A DNA stretch of 64,000 nucleotides from Chamaecrista fasciculata (lineage: Eukaryota > Streptophyta > Magnoliopsida > Fabales > Fabaceae), in contig QANZ01054729.1 in the NCBI GenBank assembly GCA_003254925.1, forward strand, positions 19,687 through 83,686, given 5' to 3'. Under the pieces are notes generated by a model. That model ran no database searches. It worked only from the letters and a program-made list of their open reading frames with translations, and was not told the origin of the DNA. Shown here piece by piece: positions 59,105-64,000 of the stretch; position 1 is the stretch's first letter; every line of letters starts with the position of its first letter. A program made the translations under genes and the position numbers.

Positions 59105-60109
59105 ATAATACAATCTTGTTACTTTCTTATCTGAAAGTATCCAAATTCCATACCATGCCGTGAACTCATTGAGAAGATTTGTATTTTATGACAATTCTTA
59201 TGCTTATGTAGGTTATATACATGACTGTATGGAGGGAACATCCTTCTCAGCAAAAGGCAAAAAGAAAGGGATCTGCTACCATATCTTTCTAGGACATTCA
59301 GAAGCAATTTGGAAACCAAACCTGATTTCTCTTTACCCACCATCTTCATTTGGCAATGTTAAGGTTCTAGGCCTTCCATCAACCGGAGTTCTGGGACAAT
59401 GGCCATAAAAAGATTTTCCATTTTCATTTGTCTATCATACAGACAAGAGTTTGATGAGACAAATAAGAAAAGCAGACATACTAAAATTTGCTGTGTATAT
59501 TTACAATAACTTGAGTTGCTACAAGTTTATAGTACAAGAATCATGTGCTTCTTTTAATTGATATTGGATTTTGAAAAGCATTACCAAAATAAGTTTTACA
59601 AAGTACAACTTTAGAACAATTTGATACTAGCGAGTAAGGTAAGAAAGATTAAAAAAGGAGTATAATTTCACATTTTATCAAATTATAATTAACATTCTAG
59701 TTAGCATAGCATACATACATAAAACCAATGAACTGCAAATACCAGAACTTGATGTGGGGTTCATTAAATGTTGCTTTTCTTGTTTTATTTAACTGTCAAT
59801 AATACTCTTGTCAGTTTGTGCATAGCGAGCAGTAATAATGCACAAAGAAATTATAATATACATGTCCGTCATTCTATCATAAACATGTCTTTACATCACT
59901 AAACAGTAAACACTCAAGATGGGCCGTCATACAGTTAAATAACATATTCAGATTGAAAATAACTTACAGAAATTGATGCAAATGCAGAAGGATATGTCAT
60001 GAAGGCACATCCACAGATTAAACTAAGCTGCTCTTTGACTGAATGAATGAGTTCGGCCAGCCATCCTGGATTGCTTCCACCAAAAGTGGGACACACACTG
60101 CCCATAAAT

Positions 60110-60589
60110 CAGTGATGTGAAAACGGGACCGGACCGGCCGGTCGGACCGGTTGGACCGCTACCCGAAGACACAAGCGAGTTGGTTCAACCATTTGAACCA
60201 GAATGATGGTTGGACCGGAAATAACCGGAAAACCAGAACCAACCGCTGGACCGGACCGGCGGTTCTCAATTTTTTTTACAAAAAATCGTTTTGAGCCTTG
60301 TAAGGATCGAACCCATGCCCTTTCTTCACACTCCCAGCGCCTTTACCATCCCAACTGTGAGGCTCTGTTAGCTTTCACTTACCAATTGTTTTACTTATCT
60401 AATAAATTAATAGATTTAATGCATCTCTTAGACCCAAAAAAAAAATATAGAGGGTTTATATTTAATATATTAAAAATAATTATTTATTACGTCATCCGGT
60501 CCAAACATCCGGTCCGACCGATTCAACCGATCCGACCGTGAACCGAACACTTGTCCGAGTCTTTGTTCGATTCGGTTATGACAACACTG
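60110..60589. mobile_element. hAT-type MITE with 8-base target duplication
   Basis: 480 bases. Left end CAGTGATGTGAAAACGG, right end complementary to CAGTGTTGTCATAACCG; both sides are flanked by CCATAAAT (60102-60109 and 60590-60597), a perfect 8-base duplication as made by hAT transposases. Subterminal parts are rich in CGGACCGG and GACCGAT motifs. It has no transposase. It carries a tRNA-like segment (60293-60365). The 112-codon frame inside is accidental. Confidence 0.88.
60293..60365 (-). other. tRNA-like sequence inside the hAT MITE
   Basis: On the reverse strand exactly 73 bases: GAGCCTC at the 5' end pairs with AAGGCTC at the 3' end (6 of 7), the B-box-like GGGTTCGATCC is at the T-arm position, and CAGTTGGGATGGTAAAGGC resembles a D-arm/A-box. 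The anticodon stem is not recognisable, so it is not a working tRNA. It is probably a decayed tRNA or SINE head caught by the transposon. Confidence 0.5.
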
Positions 60590-61950
60590 CCATAAATAGA
60601 AGATCAAAAGATGATAAGCACATATGCAACAAGCAAAGTACAATTTGACATGCAAGATTTAGAAAGATTAATGAATAGCTAAGAAAACTTGTAGTAGAGG
60701 CCTGAGAAGAATTACCAGTTAGTAATTGAAATATCTGAAAGGAGGAATTAAAAGGAATTTTTTGTTTATTCAAAACTCACTTCTATTTAAAAATTTGAGA
60801 AAACGTCACAATTCAATAACAGTGCAACAGTTAATACAAATAATAGAAACTCTGTTATCAATATTACTGTACATCCAATATTACAAATAATAGAAACTCT
60901 GTTATCAATATTACTCTAATTCATAAACCAAACCTGACATACTTCATTGTTAATTCTATTTCTTGTTTTCAGAATGTTCTGGATTGAGTAATAACCAACA
61001 AGTTAAGTAGCTCTCATCACAGATTTGTTACCCATGATACTGAGATTTTGCAATAGGATCTATATAAATATATAGGAGGAGGGTTAGGATATATGATATA
61101 TAGAATATGTATTATCACAAGGCTTCTTTAATTTATCATGTGTTATATCATATACAGCATTATTATTAATAGTACCTCCTCCACAAATATTCTAGACTGA
61201 GCTATGTAGCCCACTGCAACATGACAAAACCTGATCATTGTGTGATATAACGTGTAGACTGTGTAGTTTTCTTTGGTTTTATCTTAGTTCATGTGGGGAT
61301 CCTTTCTTATTTTTACTGATTCTCCAATTCTCTGAGTCATAATGGTGCTTGGTCCCGTCAAAATACTTAAAACAATTTAACATATGCTCTATGGCGGAGG
61401 AAAACAAGGATTTTAACTGCAGATTCATTGAGATATGTAAAACTTTGAACCCAATAATGGTCCAACATATGATAATGCTAAGAGCAGCCAATACTGTCAA
61501 AGCCTAATGCTTCTATCTCAAACATTAAGCTCCTAACACTTAATTCTAACCCTCTTCTGCGCACAAATTCAGCATTTAGTCAAACACAGTCGTAAAAGCA
61601 GATCTAGCGTTCAGTGAAATTGAAAATCATACACTAAACAAGGAAAAACCAGCAACGGAGACAGTAATCACCCTAATGATCTGAACATAGCCAGAAAGAC
61701 AATGCACACAGAGGTTGGACGAGGTGAAAAGAAGTAATACCTCAAGCCAACGCTTCCAGAAATGTATGACGACGGCAGCAGATGCGACGGAGAGATGGCC
61801 GGAGAATGGAGAGTCTACGGCGACGGATAGGGTAGCAGAGTGGAAGAGAATTGACACAAGAGGAGGCAGAAATCGCAAGCGAGAAGAGTGAATTGAGATC
61901 AGATAGGGATTTTAAAATGAGGGTAATTTAGTAAATTTCCCTCTAAAATC

Positions 61951-61983
61951 CCCTGAAATACCCCAAATCGGGGTATTTCAGGA
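61951..61983. repeat. 13-base perfect hairpin
   Basis: CCTGAAATACCCC and its exact complement GGGGTATTTCAGG are separated by five bases. It lies within a repeat-like stretch (61905-62115) rich in CCCCTGAAAT and CTCTCCCC and ending in AATCCAAACAAGCCC, a motif common at the ends of plant repeats. Confidence 0.7.
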
Positions 61984-62130
61984 AAATAAATCCCCTGAAA
62001 TCCTCCCTCATCCTCTCTTATCTCCTCCTTGATTATCTCTCTCCCCAAACAAGGGGGAGAGTTCTCCAATCTCTCCCCTCCCATTCTCCCCCAAACTCCC
62101 CAATCCAAACAAGCCCTAAGAGTATAGAGT

Positions 62131-62405
62131 AATCAGTAAACATACAAGTTAGTCACTAAAAGATACACGAATTATTAACCAAATTCCTGAAAGTCTAATT
62201 TATACACTTTAATTTTTAAAAGTTGTAGAATAAATACAATATAGTCCTTCTGTCCTAAACTTTGGTCCTTGTAATAATATGGATCAGAATGACTAAATTG
62301 TATTTACCTTATAAATTTTAGACACTAAAATGTGTAAACTAGAGTTTTAAGATTTGAGTTGTCAACTCATACATCTTGCAATGACCATCTTGTATGTATA
62401 CTCTA
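62131..62405. mobile_element. second copy of the intronic MITE family
   Basis: Ends GAGTAATCAGTAAACATAC and the complement of TAGAGTATACATACAAG; inner blocks ACAAGTTAGTCAC..AAGATAC and GTTGTCAACTC match the element at 4303-4577. It lies about 130 bases downstream of the PPR stop codon. Confidence 0.6.
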
Positions 62406-62535
62406 GAATAAATCAGCTAGTGTTCAAAAACACTACAAAAATTGCATCTCCTTTTCCATCATGAGTATTTCAGCTCTTAATATTACTGCAACTTCTCTGA
62501 GATTGATTCCCTCAAAGGAAAAAATGAACCTTATC

Positions 62536-64000
62536 TTACACAGCAATCCAACTACAGCCTGGACTTTTCTTAATTCCTTTCAAATTTTTGGTCGTTATTA
62601 CTTGGTTCCCCTCAATCTTTTTGCCAGCGATAGAGTACAAGTTGGACATTATCACATAAGGAGTTGCATTCGCAGGTTCCATTTCAGTAATCTGTTGAGC
62701 TGCAAGTTCAGCAATGTCAAGACTAAAGTGAGTATTGCTTGCACCAAGTATAGCCCCCCAAACTCCAGAATGCGGCTTCATTGGCATCGAACGGATTAAA
62801 TCGATTGCTTCATCTAAAAATCCGGCACGGCCAAGGAGATCAACCATGCATGCATAGTGATCAGCTTTTGGTTCAATTCCATACTGAGAGTTCATAGAGA
62901 TGAAGTAATTCCATCCTTCTTGTACTAATCCTACATGAGCACATGCTGAAAGAACAGCAAGGAAAGTCACATCGTTTGGTTGATGATCTTCACACTGCAT
63001 TTTCTTATAGATAGCGAGGGCATCTTCACCAAAACCATTTTGAGCAAACCCAGTAATGATCGAGTTATAAGAAATGACATTCGGTTCGACAATATCTGTG
63101 AAAATTCGGTACGCACCAGTAACATCTCCACACTTGGAATACATTGACACAAGAGAATTTTGTATGGATAAATCATGTTCTAGGTTCATCTTCAAAACAT
63201 GAGTATGAAATTGTTGGCCTTGATTCAGCAAGGCCAGAGAAGCTGAAGCTGAAAGAAGACTGCTAAATGTTAAAGGATTAGGCATGCATCCTTCTCGAAG
63301 CATCCAAATGTACCAGCGCAAGGCTTCCTTGTATTCTGCATTTTTCACAAACCCGGAAATAATAGCAGTCCAAACAATATCATCTTTCTCTGGCAACATA
63401 TTGAATAGCTCTATGGCCTTTTTAACTCTTCCATTATTAGAAAATCCAGTGATCATGGCCGTCCAAGAAATCAAATCTTTCTCGGGCATACTCTGGAAAA
63501 ACTTGTAAGCTGCTTCTGTTTTACCATGATGAACATATCCAGAAATTAAGGAATTCCAAGACACGACATCTTTTTTTCTTATGGTACCAAATATTTTGTT
63601 GGCCATGTCAAGACATCCCAAAATGCAGTACATAGTAACAATCGAATTACTCAAAACATTATCAAACTCAAATCCCATGTGAGAAACCAACCCATGTATC
63701 TGCATACCCTCTTGCATCCTCCCACAATTTCCACAAGCTTTAACCAATATAGTCATAGTAGTAGAATTAACATCTACCATACCTTCCCTCCTCATACTTA
63801 AAAACAAGTCAAACCCATCTTTAAAGGATCCCTTTTTCATGTACCCATCTATCATCGCACTCCAAGAAACCACATTTCTCTCAGGCATTTGATCAAACAG
63901 GTTTCTAGCACTAGCAATCCTTCCATCTCTACATAACCCATCAATCATAGAAGTCCAAGAAACCACGTCTCTCTCAACCATTCTCTCGAAAACCCATAAC
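62536..64000 (-). CDS. pentatricopeptide repeat protein, PLS class with E domain (5' part outside)
   Basis: The frame is open to the right edge of the window, where codons for VFER precede MVERDVVSW, so the gene starts beyond 64000. At least 488 residues are visible: successive 31-36 residue P, L and S motifs (RDVVSWTSMIDGLCRDGRI, RNVVSWSAMIDGYMKKG, KDVVSWNSLISGYVHHG, KDLISWTAMITGFSNNG, PNDVTFLAVLSACAHVG and others), then the E region (HSGVWGAILGA to KKSPGCSW). No DYW domain follows. Such proteins go to mitochondria or plastids and act on organelle RNA, usually in C-to-U editing; the targeting peptide is not in view. Intronless here, as is usual. Confidence 0.95.
   Translation of the reverse strand, partial: LWVFERMVERDVVSWTSMIDGLCRDGRIASARNLFDQMPERNVVSWSAMIDGYMKKGSFKDGFDLFLSMRREGMVDVNSTTMTILVKACGNCGRMQEGMQIHGLVSHMGFEFDNVLSNSIVTMYCILGCLDMANKIFGTIRKKDVVSWNSLISGYVHHGKTEAAYKFFQSMPEKDLISWTAMITGFSNNGRVKKAIELFNMLPEKDDIVWTAIISGFVKNAEYKEALRWYIWMLREGCMPNPLTFSSLLSASASLALLNQGQQFHTHVLKMNLEHDLSIQNSLVSMYSKCGDVTGAYRIFTDIVEPNVISYNSIITGFAQNGFGEDALAIYKKMQCEDHQPNDVTFLAVLSACAHVGLVQEGWNYFISMNSQYGIEPKADHYACMVDLLGRAGFLDEAIDLIRSMPMKPHSGVWGAILGASNTHFSLDIAELAAQQITEMEPANATPYVIMSNLYSIAGKKIEGNQVITTKNLKGIKKSPGCSWIAV

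Larger units (their letters stand above)
59105..61878 (-). pseudogene. unrecognised host gene or remnant with scattered exon-like pieces
   Basis: Reverse-strand pieces: 61878-61742 (MRFLPPLVSILFHSATLSVA to HFWKRWLE, then donor GTATTA), a 70-codon frame at 61500-61279, and 60095-59967, where VCPTFGGSNPGWLAELIHSV continues to TYPSAFASIS and a donor GTAAGT. A further piece near 59405-59110 reads VDGRPRTLTLPNEDGG and then stops, so at least this part is broken. The middle exon looks like a genuine conserved exon, but I cannot name the family. A hAT MITE ends 7 bases upstream of that exon's acceptor. Whether the pieces belong to one gene is inferred from order and strand only. Confidence 0.35.

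Noticed and set aside
60293..60365. functional tRNA gene
   Set aside because: Anticodon stem cannot be formed and it lies within a transposable element; kept only as a tRNA-like remnant.
60203..60541. 112-codon frame inside the hAT MITE
   Set aside because: Runs from the terminal CCGG motifs through the tRNA-like segment; no conserved domain, and the structure of the element explains the sequence.
62431..62441. CACTACAAAAA, identical to a CACTA terminus, near the PPR stop codon
   Set aside because: No subterminal array or partner terminus nearby; the 11 bases can arise by chance in AT-rich DNA.

Overview
The window is nuclear DNA of a flowering plant, almost certainly a eudicot. Evidence for this includes S-domain receptor kinases with the usual seven-exon layout, a MYND-type ubiquitin protease with 13 coding exons, a PLS-class PPR gene, and plant LINE, Copia, CACTA, hAT and Helitron sequences in AT-rich intergenic DNA. 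I cannot name the species. Four single N characters (13232, 13599, 22693, 26192) mark assembly joins, and three of them adjoin duplicated sequence, so copy numbers in 13-26 kb should be treated with care.

Layout. 0-2 kb: two Helitron-like 3' ends and AT-rich repeats. 2.6-10.6 kb: two S-domain receptor-like kinase genes, tail to tail; the left one (+) has a nonsense codon in the kinase N-lobe, the right one (-) is intact. 13.1-18.6 kb: an LTR element without recognisable pol (LARD-like), with a duplicated LTR block. 19.6-24.7 kb: a Ty3/gypsy-like gag start fused to a long unrecognised ORF that ends in a 306-bp-arm palindrome; the unit is present twice. 24.9-26.2 kb: an internally deleted Copia element (-). 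26.3-28.28 kb: the 3' half of a CACTA transposon with transposase remnant, palindromic subterminal array and terminal repeat. 32.9-34.0, 47.5-50.7 and 51.0-51.6 kb: three members of one long-inverted-repeat (foldback) family, two of which hold host-gene-like ORFs in their loops; the second is split by a 2.2-kb Angela-like LTR. 35.3-42.6 kb: an apparently intact UBP16-type ubiquitin-specific protease (-). 44.6-47.1 and 51.9-54.3 kb: two 5'-truncated LINEs (-). 54.3-58.2 kb: MITEs and AT-rich DNA. 58.2 kb: a Helitron-like 3' end. 59.1-61.9 kb: remnants of an unrecognised gene (-) with a 480-bp hAT MITE next to an exon. 62.5-64 kb: the 3' part of a PPR gene (-) that runs off the window.

The working host genes appear to be the 7.2-10.6 kb receptor kinase, the ubiquitin protease and the PPR protein. 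Most of the rest is transposon sequence, nested and partly gene-carrying. The most unusual material is the foldback family with captured ORFs and the chimeric gag ORF with its palindromic LTR pair.
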